From Episyrphus balteatus (lineage: Eukaryota; Arthropoda; Insecta; Diptera; Syrphidae), in contig NC_079134.1 in assembly GCF_945859705.1 (NCBI RefSeq), forward strand, positions 84,700,951-84,764,950: a DNA stretch of 64,000 bases. The letters run 5' to 3'. Shown piece by piece: positions 53,637 to 64,000 of the stretch. Both the position numbers and the translations under genes were made by a program. The stretch's first letter is position 1. Each line of letters opens with the position of its first letter. Below the pieces are notes generated by a model. It made no database searches. It saw only the letters and a program-made list of their open reading frames with translations, and had not been told where the DNA came from.

Positions 53637-54886
53637 CAGGGGCGTATACAGGTTTGCTTCTTGGGGGGGGGGGGGGGGGGTGGGATCATGCCAATTTTTT
53701 TTTTTTTTTTCAAAAGTTTTGATAGCAGGCATAAACCTATAAATGTTCTTTTTGAATTATTAAACATTAAAATTTGTGCGTCTTGCATTTCGAATCGAAA
53801 ATATAATTTGCATTTGAAAATATAATTTTTTTTTAAATTTTGTTTTAAAATTGTATGGGAATTTAAAATACCTCTATTAAAATGGTAAAGACAAAAAAAA
53901 TAATTTTGGCGATATTTTGGAATTCGTCCGTTTTCAGGTATTAATCAGCGGCTTACAATATAAAAAAAATTCAGTTGTATTTATTAGATTAAGCCCTGCT
54001 TTTAAAATCGTCGGATAGACTATCAGAAGAATAAATGTCACTATAAAAAAAACTTTTATTCCTAGGAATAAGCTCTAACTTAGGTTTATCTAACTATTCA
54101 AAAAATTAGCCCAAAGTGATATTTAATAATAATATTTAAATTGCCTTAGATAAGGTTGCTTACATTGCTTCTATAATTGGCTGGCCATTGATGATTAACA
54201 AATCGATAGTTGTTTCAAAAAATGCAACAGATCTAGCAAATTTAGTATGTACATAATACTGTTATATTCTGTAAGCAAGCAAAATTCACCAAATTTTATC
54301 AGACGAATGTATTGAACTGGAACATTGCAAAAAACTAAAAAGATTTGAGAAATGATATCCTTCTTTAACATTTTGCCGATGACGAATTTTATCAACAGAA
54401 TTGACCTCCACACAGCAAGGCCACAGAAAGCTTCCCTATTTAAAACATATTTTATTCACTTCATCATATAAAAAAATAGAAGATATGGCTGCTTCTTTTA
54501 TTTGCTGGTAAGCAGTGTCTTGCCCTTAAGATATTATTTTTATTTACCTACCAGATTCAATTTCTTTTAAAAAACTTTGAATATAATACTTATCCGGGTT
54601 TTGTTTCCATACAAGCTCAGCTCAACTAATATTATCGAACGAATCAAAATAATCCTTATCCAGCATAGCGTTCGCTAAAAATATGGACACATCCCCAAAA
54701 TATGGTAAAATAGTTTGTTTGAATACCAAAAATTTTTTTTACTTTTAATTTTCGTTCATGTTCTAAAACTTCAACATTTTGAAAATAATCTTACTCAAGA
54801 GATTTCAGTATCACATAACAAATTCTTTTTTAAGTTCTGAGTTCTTGGGGGGGGGGGGTCATGACCCCCCCTTGTATACGCCATTG
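53637..54886. mobile_element. 1,250-bp non-autonomous hAT element
   Basis: The ends are CAGGGGCGTATACAGG and CTTGTATACGCCATTG, imperfect inverted repeats. It is flanked by GAATGACC at 53,629-53,636 and 54,887-54,894. G-runs (about 53,664-53,681) and GGGG...CCCC near the right end mirror each other as in the 4.7-kb hAT. Short open frames across the G-run are not genes. Confidence 0.9.
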
Positions 54887-54894
54887 GAATGACC

Positions 54895-55554
54895 ATTCAA
54901 GTAGTTCATGACCTTCAATCTTGTACCTACTTAATTCAATAAAACAAGTCCTTCGAGGAATTGAGCAACCGTATTCGGTTTTTTATCAAGGTTTCGACGA
55001 AAGGATGAAAAATCACAGATATAAATAAGGAACAAGCTCTTATTAACTGTTTAAATCCTGCAACAAGGTCTTCAATATGAAACAAACAATCTGGAGTTCA
55101 CTAGTTAGCTATTCACTTTTTTACTGAAGTCGGAAAAAGAAACTGCTTTGAGACACGGAGTCTTGATTTCTCGTAAGACAGCATCTGAAGACATCAAAAT
55201 GTCCCCTTGAAATTAAACTATAATAGGATGACAGAACGTCTGATGTGCAGCTTTGAAGATACTGGTAAACGCTTGTCAGAACAAGATTGTTTGGAGGTTT
55301 ATTTGTTTTGAATTTAACACGTTAAGATACCTTTGAGAAAGTAATGAAGCAACATCCAACATCATCAAAATAATTCGAATCCTACCAAAACACCGTTGCC
55401 GGGTTCCCACAACGATATTGCTACAGGCCTGCATAGTGCAGCCCACTCATCAGTTGAATTGACACATTTGCAATGATGTCAATGGCGGGAGTATGTTGAA
55501 TTACCTATTGCAGACTAATACCATACGGACACCGAAGATTTCCCCCCACCAGCG
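54895..55554. other. Unassigned DNA
   Basis: Moderate base composition but no long frame on either strand. GTTGAATTACCTATTGCA near 55,497 links it to 44,156. Possibly retroelement remnant. Confidence 0.3.
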
Positions 55555-55985
55555 GTAAGGGATCTAAAGTTTATGTATAGCCGGTACCATACCGTAGATA
55601 AATCGATTTAAAGTCGTTGAAATCCAGAGGAAACTCTGTGAGCAACCGGTTCACAACCGTTGAAAAGCTAAGGGAAACCTTACAGCTAAACCGACTAAAA
55701 GTCATTGAAATCCAGAGGAAAACTCTGTGAGCAACCGGTTCACAACCGTTGAAAAGCTAAGGGAAACCTTACAGCTAAACAGATTAAAAGTCGTTGAAAT
55801 CCAGAGGAAACTCTGTGAGCAACCGGTTCACAACCGTTGAAAAGCTAAGAGAAACCTTACAGCTAAACCGATTAAGAGTCGTTGAAAAACCGAAGGAAAC
55901 TTCGAGAGAAACCGGTTGAAAACCGTAGAAAATACCAGAGGAAACTCTGTTGAAGAACCGGTTAGAAACCGTTGAACAACCACCC
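55555..55985 (+). repeat. ~88-bp minisatellite, about four units
   Basis: The unit contains AATCCAGAGGAAACTCTGTG, AGCAACCGGTTCACAACCGT and AAGCTAAGGGAAACCTTACA; starts are at about 55,621, 55,709 and 55,798, then a diverged unit. Each half contains its own small palindromes (CAGAGGAAACTCTG, AAGGGAAACCTT, ACCGGTTNNNAACCGT). Confidence 0.85.
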
Positions 55986-56389
55986 TTCAAGCAAACAGGT
56001 CCGACCTCGGTCCGAATCCGCTCCGCCTGAGGATCAGAAACTGGTCCGAAGGCGGCTCAAATTAGTATGGAAATTATAATCACCGCGAAGTCGATTGCAT
56101 ATGTATTAGTTTGGTGAAAATCTCCATTCCGAGAAATCGGAGCCGAAGTCGGAACGAATGACGTCCGGCATTTTGACATCGATCGATACTCGAGTATCGA
56201 ATATGTTTGACATTTCTAGCAAAACAAAAAAACTCTGTTTATCAATTTTGTTCACTGAAATTGTTTTTTTTTTTATTTTAATGTTTTTTAGAACAAGAGA
56301 TTACAATAAATACAATATTAAAATAAATATTAAATAAAATAAATCTTTTTATTTGTTGTTGCTGCTGTTGTTTGTGCACTTTTGGATGT
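55986..56389. other. Flank with a GATCGATACTCGAGTATCGA hairpin
   Basis: ATCGATCGATACTCGAGTATCG near 56,180 is palindromic and could be a regulatory site, but no gene start follows convincingly. The remainder is AT-rich, with AATAAA-like runs at 56,300-56,345. Confidence 0.35.
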
Positions 56390-57040
56390 CTAGTATTCCC
56401 TCCACTTAGTGAATACACGTTGGATTCCTTTGTTGATATCTCCTGCTGATTCGTTATTCTCTAGAAAGATATTGATTAAACAATGATCAGGAGATATATT
56501 AATGTTATTAAATACCTGCTGTCGATTCGCATCACATCCGGATGCATTGGTGTACCTTCGGGTAAGGGGGTTGGTTTTTTTCCCAATGTAAATTGGGTTT
56601 GCATGTGGTGCACTCGGCCGGGTGGTTTTTGAGAATGTGCAGATTGCTGCTGCACACATTTCATTAGGGAATCTCTCAATTTCAGTCTCAACGACTGCTT
56701 ACCCACACAAATATGCGTTGTTACCCACACAATATGCGTTGAGTTTTCATCAATTTTAATTATCGTATCTTCACTTGGTATGCTCATCGTTAATACACCT
56801 CCTATTCGTTCTGTTTTAATATCTGTTATTCCATCTTGCGCCAATTTCTTCATAAACAAATCTATATCGACTCCTCCATATTCATATTTAACTTTCTTTA
56901 GAACTTCTTCACGTTTAGGTGGATGTAGAGTTGTGCCAGCACTTGTATTTGCTTTACTATCCGATTCATCATCACATGGAGCAATGTTATGTACTTTATC
57001 TTTGATTTCAAGAATTTGACAAACAACGACACGACGCGAC
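56390..57040 (-). pseudogene. Unrecognised reverse-strand coding fragment
   Basis: On the reverse strand a frame from about 57,025 reads through ILEIKDKVHNIAPCDDESDS, TTLHPPKREEVLKKVKYEYG, GVDIDLFMKKLAQDGITDIK and GGVLTMSIPSEDTIIKIDEN. After about 56,740 a tandem repeat of ACACAATATGCGTTG-type bases changes the text, and the frame loses protein-like character. The balanced composition and conserved-looking style suggest the 3' end of a real cellular protein (C-terminal domain) or a captured copy. I do not recognise it. Several stops and no clear start make it a fragment. Confidence 0.4.
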
Positions 57041-57500
57041 CAAACACTTCAACAAAAAATAACAAAATGACGCTTTGGCTCTTGTTGACCTTGTCTTTGT
57101 TTTCCTTGTCTCATTTTTCACCACGATTCTCGTTCGACTTTTGTGTTCATACACAAAAAGATACAAGTGTGTGAGTGCAACCCCGATTTTCGCGCTCTGA
57201 GGTCGGAGTTTCTTTGTTGAACTCAGTTTTCTTGCTTGAAGGGCAGAGGTCACTCTGTTGAAAACTGGTTAGAACCCAGCATTGCGTTACACGCAAAACC
57301 AGGGAAGAAGGACCGCCAAAAGCAGAGACCAGAGTTGCCGCATTCATCAAAACACCAGAGTTACCGCCGTAAAAGTAAAATAGTGTTTATTATTAAGTTT
57401 TATGAATAAATAAAGGATTGAAAATAATAAATTATCTTTTAATATATCAAGGTTCAGTACCTCCTGGACCCGACGAGCATACCTCAGCTATAAAATCAGC
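57041..57500. other. Possible solo LTR or retroelement edge
   Basis: A forward AATAAATAAAGG poly(A)-type signal near 57,402 and a later TCAGTACCTCCTGGACCCGA could be an LTR end followed by a TGG-type primer site at about 57,464. No partner LTR in the window. Confidence 0.3.
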
Positions 57501-57510
57501 TATACATCAA

Positions 57511-57645
57511 AAACCTAGACCAAGCAAGTTCAGAAGCCAGTACACTACGCATTGCGCTACCTCACCCACATGATTAGCTTCACCCAATTGCAGGTTTTCT
57601 TAGTTTATCAACATGCAAATGAATAGACTTAGCATTTGAATTTAA
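57511..57645 (-). ncRNA. tRNA-derived SINE fragment
   Basis: Nearly identical to 59,690-59,820, including the A-box (reverse of CTACGCATTGCGCTACC). The B-box side is cut off here. Confidence 0.55.
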
Positions 57646-57699
57646 TCAACTCACGGTTTATTTTTGTATATGATTTTGTACCTACATAATAATAAATTT

Positions 57700-57920
57700 T
57701 TTCTGACTTCGGTTTAAAAATAAGCACCCCAAAAACCTTCAGAAAAGTATATTTTGGTTTTTGTGCAAAAAAAAGTTGTAGGAAATTTAAAGTTGTATAT
57801 CAAAGTTATTATAAGAATTTTTTCGCTCCGATGAACCTAAATCGATAAAAATGAAAGAATACGTTTTTCTACAAAACAAGACAACAAAATCCATTCTACG
57901 ATAAACATGAGCCGAGAAAA
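57700..57920. repeat. Fragment of the shared element module
   Basis: AAAAACCTTCAGAAAAGTAT followed by ATTTTGGTTTTTGTGC resembles the edge of the module next to GAACTCGAATCCGAA in the 40-kb and 20.6-kb elements (reverse). Diverged beyond that. Confidence 0.45.
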
Positions 57921-57939
57921 TCACAAAAACGCATTTTTC

Positions 57940-58262
57940 ACGCACGCACGCGTGAGTGTAATGTAATACCTATATAAACAATAGGTACAACCCAGAAATC
58001 AAACTAAAAATGCAAATCAATCATTGTGTACATGTCAAATGTAAATACATATTTTTACACATAAAAACAAGTGCATACTTACCAATGCACCCACATATCT
58101 AATCCTTTACCTATGTATATCCCCGCACGAGCGATATGGATATTATACAATGCAAAGAATTTCGGTGACACAAAAAAAAAAACAAAAATATCAACTCGCA
58201 CGCGCGATATTATAAACACGAAATGAATTGTTAGGAAAAACCCAAGAGTCAACAAGCATCAA
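57940..58262 (+). repeat. Diverged dispersed copy of part of the 3.7-kb unit
   Basis: It parallels 23,995-24,290: ACAACCCAGAAATCAA, AATCAATCATTGTG, TATCCCCGCACGAGCGAT, ATTATAAACACGAAATGAAT, GGAAAAACCCAAGAGTCAAC. It confirms that the unit's 5' part is a dispersed repeat. Confidence 0.82.
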
Positions 58263-58280
58263 CAAATGAGCATCGAATTC

Positions 58281-58966
58281 CTGCATTCTCAGATTTTGGA
58301 ATTTAATTTGTGTAGGTGCTAATTTTTTTTTGTCGAGGTGACGTCATCAAAGACTAGTTTTTAGCCTATAAGACCGGAATGGATTGCGATTTAAAGTTTT
58401 AATGTAACTTTTTGCAGAGTGTCACATCATATTTATTTGTTTGGCATTTTTAGTTTTTTTAAAAAAGATTATAGATAAAAAGTCTCCAAAAAACTGCATC
58501 TGTTGCAGCCGATTTTATGGTCAAATCATGGAGCAACAAGATTAGAGCAACTGATTAGCAACAAATTATCACTAAAATTCTGCATACTCAGATTTTGGAA
58601 ATTTGGGGGTCTTGACGTCAAGATAGTACCCACACCGCTTTTTATAGTTTTTAGGAGCGAGAGTTGACTAGTTTTTGGACTATAAGACTGGAATGGAAAG
58701 CAATAGAAAATTTGTATGTCACCTTTTGCAGAGCATGAAATCATGTTTTTAATTTGGCATTTTTAGTTTTTTGAAAAAAATTATAGATAAAAAGTCTCCA
58801 AAAAACTGCATCTGTTGCAGCCGATTTTATGGTCAAATCATGGAGCAACAAATTCAAAATTTGAGCAACTAATTAACAACAAATTATCACTAAAATTGTG
58901 CATACTCAGATTTTGGAAATAAGGGGGTGTGGGTGCTATCTTGACGTCAAGATAGCACCCACACCC
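58281..58966 (+). repeat. Two-and-a-bit ~290-330-bp tandem repeats ending in a palindrome
   Basis: Repeat starts are at CTGCATTCTCAGATTTTGG (58,281), 58,570 and 58,898. The units share GATTATAGATAAAAAGTCTC, GCATCTGTTGCAGCCGATTT and AATCATGGAGCAACAA. A 42-bp perfect palindrome closes the block at 58,925-58,966. The first two units have only part of it (CTTGACGTCAAGATAG near 58,613). Confidence 0.82.
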
Positions 58967-59460
58967 ATTAAAAACTCAACATTTCAAAAAACTGAATACG
59001 CAGTAATTAATGATCTAATTAAGATACTAAATTTGTCCACTACGCACTACGCACCTAACTAACAAAAATATATCACCTCCACAACATAAATTTCAAAATC
59101 TGAGTACCTGCCTATACATACATATATTGATACTGTAACTATATAACTTCAATGGAAATTTGATGTCTAATTGATGTTATTTAATTATAGTTCGAAACTT
59201 AGATTGATGCTCTTCAAAAAGTTACCTTTCAAATAGATATCTCATCTTAACTTTTACCTTAACAACATTTTTGATTACCTATTTCACTTCATTCAAGAAA
59301 GTTTAGATAAGGTAAAACTCAAAATTTCGCAAAAGTTAGTAGGTACCTACGAATGCAACAACTTCATTCTCCTAAGGGTAAAGGCCTTAATCCCATATTC
59401 GATCCCTCTTATACTGGCGAACGTTTTCAAAATTGAAATTGAATTTTAAAAGTTAAAGAC
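58967..59460. other. Spacer, nothing recognised
   Basis: AT-rich with scattered TACATACATATAT and GTAGGTACCTAC stretches, common in insect non-coding DNA. No gene supported. Confidence 0.35.
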
Positions 59461-59820
59461 TCAGTTTTTTTAAACATAGGAATATGATAACAATAAACAT
59501 TATGATCTTTGAACAACAACAACATCTTGAAGGTGCTACCACCAAGTGTTTTATGGCTAGAGTTACAGTACTGTTTCACGGATGCCAATCCGATCATCAG
59601 ACTCCTTTTATTCCATTTTGTGTGTGGTGCTTGGTCTAGTAATTTTTTCATTTGATTTGAAAAACTTCTTCCGTCACACTTGAGTATTGAACCTAGACCA
59701 AGCGAGTTCAGAAGCCAGTACACTACGCATTGCGCTACCTCACCCACTTGATTAGCCTCACCCAATTGCAGGTTTTCTTAGTTTATCAACATGCAAATGA
59801 ATAGACTTAGCATTTTTACT
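59461..59820 (-). ncRNA. tRNA-derived SINE
   Basis: On the reverse strand: A-box TAGCGCAATGCGTAG (about 59,727-59,741) and B-box AGGTTCAATACTC (59,682-59,694), about 35 bp apart, then an unrelated body. Head repeated at 57,511-57,645. The reverse 112-codon frame across it is not a gene. Body length and 3' end are estimates. Confidence 0.6.
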
Positions 59821-59985
59821 AGCTCCTTCAAGTATGATTGTTGTTGTTCGGCTCTTTCATGTTTTTTTCCATAGTCTTAAGCATAGCAACAATTCGTTTG
59901 CATATACGAAAGTAGGAAAGTGATTAGAAAGATGTTAGGCGCGGGCCCTGATTATTTTTCATCATATTAAGTTTACAGTTTTTTC

Positions 59986-60052
59986 GTATGTTTCCATACT
60001 TTGCAGTGCAAAGTATGTTTCCATGCTTTGCAGTGCAAAGTATGGAAACATA
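59986..60052. repeat. 67-bp palindromic cluster
   Basis: GTATGTTTCC at the left and GGAAACATAC at the right enclose two tandem CTTTGCAGTGCAAAG palindromes separated by TATGTTTCCATG. A further GATACCAATA...TATTGGTATC-like inverted pair follows. Strong hairpin potential. Confidence 0.85.
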
Positions 60053-60079
60053 CGATACCAATATAGTGTATTGGTATCC

Positions 60080-61199
60080 TCACATTTTGATGTTGTTTTT
60101 CCGTCAGCTAATTTAAACATCACAGTCTATCTCTATATAGCCTTAATTTTGGAGAGATGCATTTCCCATTCATTTAATTTCCTTTACTACCACTCCACAG
60201 TGGGTCACCTCCCATACAAAGTGCGGTCAAAAATATAATGACCATTTTTTTTTAATGAAACACCTGTATTATCATTTTATATAATTTATAATTGCAAAAA
60301 AAATGCATCAAGTCAGTTTTTTCAAATTTTGGTTATTTTCAAGAAAAATAAAAACAAGGTAAAAAAAAATTTTTTTTGAAAATATAAAAAAAAAAATGGT
60401 TAATGCCGGAAATGGACCTGCCTGTCAGTCGAGCACTTTACCCTTACCCTCTAGTTCAGTCTTTTATAAAAATAATAGTGTCAAAAAGGATTTTTTTTAG
60501 TTTTACGTTGTAATTTTTTTTTCTCCGCTATTAAGAAATGAAAAAAGGGTAACCGTCAAATTTTTTTTTGGTTTTGGTTCGATGGGAGATTGTATAACGT
60601 TGTTTAATCATTGGATTTTAAAAAATTGACATTTCCTTTTTTTATTTTTGACCTATGGCGGGACCCACTGTGCACTCTTACATTTCTAAAGACCCCAACG
60701 CTCTTCATCCAATCAGGTCGCTACTTTTTTTTTTATCAAACAAAATAAAAATGTATGAATCTATAATAACAAAAATCACACATATTGATTTTCATAAGAA
60801 TAATTGCGTGTGTATGCGTTGATTTTAATTTTGACTCCGCCCTCGACAGCATACTTTGATGAAAATACACTATGCAAATCTGCAATACCTTCACCTTGAA
60901 ATGTTTCTTTCTTTAGTCGGTTTCAGACCTCATCATAGGTGAGTATGATGTGCGTTCTCCTGTTTCAAAAATATTATGACAAAGGTATATCTATGCAAGC
61001 CTGTTCATTTGGAAAGAAACATGAGTTTTGGGGTTATTCTAAAATTTAGGTTTATATGTACACATAGTAGATATCTATATGAAGTTGGTAGGTCATAGGG
61101 TCTTTCTTCAGTTCACCTGGATTTAAAAATTTTAAATATTGAAATTAGTATCCAAATTTTTTTTCTTTAATTTAAATCGTTGCATACTTTTAGGGTAAG
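60080..61199. other. Spacer, nothing recognised
   Basis: Mixed-composition DNA with T-runs and no convincing frame. The 71-codon frame at 60,023 begins inside the palindromic cluster and has no domain. Confidence 0.35.
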
Positions 61200-61441
61200 T
61201 AAGTTGGTATTCTAAGTGAAATAAACAACCAAAATTGTTAAACAACCAATTGTTATATCACGTCATTGTAGATGTAACCATTGATTTTTAATAATTTATT
61301 TTGGAAATTAAGTAAACTTTTTTTAACTGCCCCTCCCCGCTAAACGAGGGGGAATAGACCCCTCCTGTACGATTTTTGTCTTGTCTCGACCCAACCTACA
61401 CGCTCCAGCTTTTTGCACATTACTCCTGAATCACCCTGTAT
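61200..61441 (-). repeat. Copy of the GGGTGATTCAGGAG dispersed repeat beside hAT copy 2
   Basis: Reverse-oriented relative of 27,891-28,200, ending CATTACTCCTGAATCACCCT. It lies 35 bp outside hAT copy 2, which has its own internal copy in the same orientation. Confidence 0.8.
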
Positions 61442-61475
61442 AGACTCTTCTGATCTTAGGTTTTTATTCCAAAAG

Positions 61476-64000
61476 CAGGGGCGGACTGGCCCACCGGGCA
61501 ACCGGGAGTTTTCCCGGTAGGCCCTCGGGCAAGAAGAAAATTTTTAAAAGCACTTGAAATTCTATTTTGTAAAAGAAAACTTTCTCATAAAATGCTCGGT
61601 TGCTAGTCAATATAAACATATTGTGGCCTCCTATAAATCTTTCGAGGTGCACAGAATTATTTTTGTGGCCCTTTTATTAAATGTAGGCCCCCTATAGATC
61701 TTTGAAGGCCCACCGAATTTTGTTTGTGGCCCTTTAGTCAATGTAGGCCCTCTTTCGATCTTTCAAGGTTCACAGAATTATGCTTGTGGCCATTTTAGTA
61801 AATGTAGGCCCCCTTTAGATCTTTGAAGGCCCACCGAATTTTGTTTGTGACCCTTTAGTCAATGTAGGACCTCTTTTTATCTTTCAAGGTTCACAGAATT
61901 ATGCTTGTGGCCGTTTTAGTAAATGTAGGCCCCCTTTAGATCTTTGAAGGCTCACCGAATTTTGTTTGTGACCCTTTAGTCAATGTAGGACCTCTTTTGA
62001 TCTTTCAAGGTTCACAGAATTATGCTTGTGGCCATTTTAGTAAATGTAGGCCCCCTTTAGATCTTTGAAGGGCCACCGAATTTTGTTTGTGGTCCTTTCG
62101 TCAATGTAGGCCCTCTTTCGATCTTTCAAGGTTCACAGAATTGTGCTTGTGGCCGTTTTAGTAAATGTAGGCCCCCTTTAGATCTTTGAAGGCCCACCGA
62201 ATTTTGTTTGTGACCCTTTAGTCAATGTAGGACCTCTTTTGATCTTTCAAGGTTCACAGAATTATGCTTGTGGCCCTTTTAGTAAATGTAGGCCCTCTAT
62301 AGATCTTTGAAGGCCCACCGAATTTTGTTTGTGGTCATTTCGTCAATGTAGGCCCTCTTTCGATCTTTCAAGGTTCACAGAATTATGTTTGTGGCCGTTT
62401 TAGTAAATGTATTCCCCCTATAGATCTTTGAAGGCCCACCGAATTTTGTTTGTGGTCCTTTAGTCAATGTAGTCCCTCTTTCGATCTTTCAAGGTTCACA
62501 GAATTATGCTTGTGGCCCTTTTAGTAAATGTAGGCACTCTATAGATCTTTGAAGGCCCACCGAATTTTGTTTGTTGCCCTTTCATTAAATGTAGGCCCCC
62601 TACAGATCTTTGAAGGCCCACCGAATTTTGTTTGTGGCCCTTTAGTCAATGTAGGCCCTCTTTCGATCTTTCAAGGTTCACAGAATTATGCTTGTGGCCC
62701 TTTTAGTAAATGTAGGCCCTCTATAGATCTTTGAAGGCCCACCGAATTTTGTTTTTTGCCCTTTCATTAAATGTTGGCCCCCTATAGATCTTCGAAGGCC
62801 CACCGAATTTTGTTTGTGGCCCTTTAGTCAATGTAGGCCCTCTTTCGATCTTTCAAGGTTCACAGAATTATGCTTGTGGCCCTTTTAGTAAATGAAGGCC
62901 CTCTATAGATCTTTTAAGGCCCACCGAATTTTGTTTAGATACGCAAATTTTTTTCTGAATTTAAAAAAAAATATTATTCTTATATGAAAAAAATATTATT
63001 CTTATAGGAAATTTTTAAATGCGATACATACAAATTTTGCTTTGTTTGCGAGATATATCGCACCTTCAGTGCAAAAGAGCGAGAACTCAAAAAACCTCAT
63101 TTCGAGAAAACGCTTCTGCAAAATACATACTGACTCTAAACTTTCCCCTATAACTTTCCATGGGACAGCAATTTCCATAATGTCAAAGCTCTATTACAAG
63201 AACCATTATGTTTATTTTGTAGTTTTAATAAATTTATTTTTTAAAATCGTTTAAATTAGGAAAGAGTTTGACTTTTAATATAGTAGGAATTGGATAAAAA
63301 CAGTCATAATCGTTCGAATTTTTAACAACAACATTTAACATTTAAAATTTTTGTTAACGTCTAGGTTTTTTGGCTTTACAAAAAGGTATAACATGTTGTT
63401 GTAGGTGTAACCGTTGATTTTTAATAACTTTTTTCCAAATTAAGTATTTTTTTATCTGCCCCTCCCCGCTAAAGGAGGGGGAATAGACCCCCCCTCCGTC
63501 ATAATTTTTTTCTTGTCTCGATCCAACCTACACCCTCCAGCTTTTTGGCACATTACTCCTGAATCACCCTTTATAGTACCTACATCGCAAGTAAAAATAC
63601 ATCTTGGAATAAGGCTGCTACAGCAGCTAATGATGACACAAAATTAAAAATGAGTATACGAAATTGTTTGTAGTAAAATTATCTTCAAAAACTTACTTAA
63701 TATTTTTTTTTTCAAAAATAGTATTAAAAAAAAAGTTCTGACCCTTCAAAGATTTTTTCTTGAAAATTTTCATCTATTTTGAAGAATAACTGCTTTATTT
63801 TCAATTTTACAGAAAAAAGTTCCTTAATCAAAATTGTAGAGAAACTAATTCTCAATAAAAAAAGTCTTAATAATTTTTCTGTGAGACTAACGGTTTCCAA
63901 GATATCGATAGAAAACGGTTTACACCACTTTTTCCAAGATGGCGGCCAAATAGGAGGGCTATCAACCCCGAAAACTAGATTGTATACTCACAGTAACCCT
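61476..64000 (-). mobile_element. 3.2-kb hAT element, copy 2 (inverted, runs off the window)
   Basis: Starts CAGGGGCGGACTGGCCC and matches the reverse complement of 27,461-29,985 over exactly 2,525 bp, without a net length change, including the whole 61-bp array. The eight bases before it, TCCAAAAG, are the expected left duplication; the right one is outside the window. Open frames at 62,549 and 63,042 are the mirror of those at 28,727 and 28,207 and are not genes. Confidence 0.95.

Noticed and set aside
59427..59765. 112-codon reverse frame
   Set aside because: It runs through the SINE, including the A- and B-boxes; no protein family resemblance.
62549..63254. Open frames of 61 and 70 codons
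   Set aside because: They mirror frames at 28,727 and 28,207 in the other hAT copy; the first is a read-through of the 61-bp array, the second AT-rich chance.

Overview
The window is AT-rich, repeat-packed, multicellular-animal DNA, most likely from an insect. The evidence is a BEL/Pao element, a Ty3/Gypsy element, an RNase H-bearing non-LTR element, several hAT-type elements, many short inverted-repeat elements and CCTAA repeats (the complement of the insect telomere unit TTAGG). I see no bacterial operons, rRNA, CRISPR or intact single-copy host gene. The order of insect cannot be fixed from this sequence.

Layout. 1-1122: right part of an element ending in CACACTGTG. 1.6-2.3 kb: an inverted repeat. 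2.65-4.5 kb: a broken SAM-domain-type gene carrying a 196-bp MITE. 4.94-6.32 kb: a 5'-truncated non-LTR element with an 18-bp target duplication. 6.34-22.5 kb: a nest. Two inverted arms (6.34-7.37 and 20.53-22.5 kb) enclose a Ty3/Gypsy element (5' LTR remnant 7.73-8.0, gag 8.1-8.4, pol 15.6-18.5, 3' LTR to 20,533). Its middle is occupied by a reverse-strand BEL/Pao element (9.4-14.7 kb) and GAT-rich DNA. Its 3' LTR holds a 1521-bp foldback element. One arm holds a 1386-bp CACAGTG-ended element and the other a 435-bp MITE. 23.1-37.4 kb: three tandem copies of a 3.7-kb unit, each with a C2H2 zinc-finger first exon. A 3196-bp hAT element sits between copies 1 and 2. 37.4-39.85 kb: the broken remainder of that zinc-finger gene, which belongs to a repeated family, possibly transposase-derived. 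40-44.5 kb: small elements and an AACCGAGTAG array. 44.65-51.8 kb: a degraded LTR retroelement split by a 4726-bp hAT element. 52.07-53.36 and 53.64-54.89 kb: two more inverted-repeat elements. 55-61.4 kb: minisatellites, SINE-like pieces, palindromes and an unrecognised reverse-strand coding fragment. 61,476-64,000: a second, inverted, near-identical copy of the 3.2-kb hAT element, running off the window.

Most insertions can be read exactly because both target duplications are present, and some because an empty allele exists in a paralogous copy in this window. This gives relative dates. The Gypsy element precedes the foldback element in its LTR. The 3.7-kb triplication precedes the hAT insertion, because the hAT target duplication contains a base created by the duplication junction. 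The most unusual pattern is a common internal module found in at least three elements whose ends and target-duplication lengths differ (5 bp, 4 bp and 3 bp), with a fragment of it elsewhere. No protein-coding gene here looks intact and functional. The BEL/Pao pol is closest, with two visible lesions across gag-pol.
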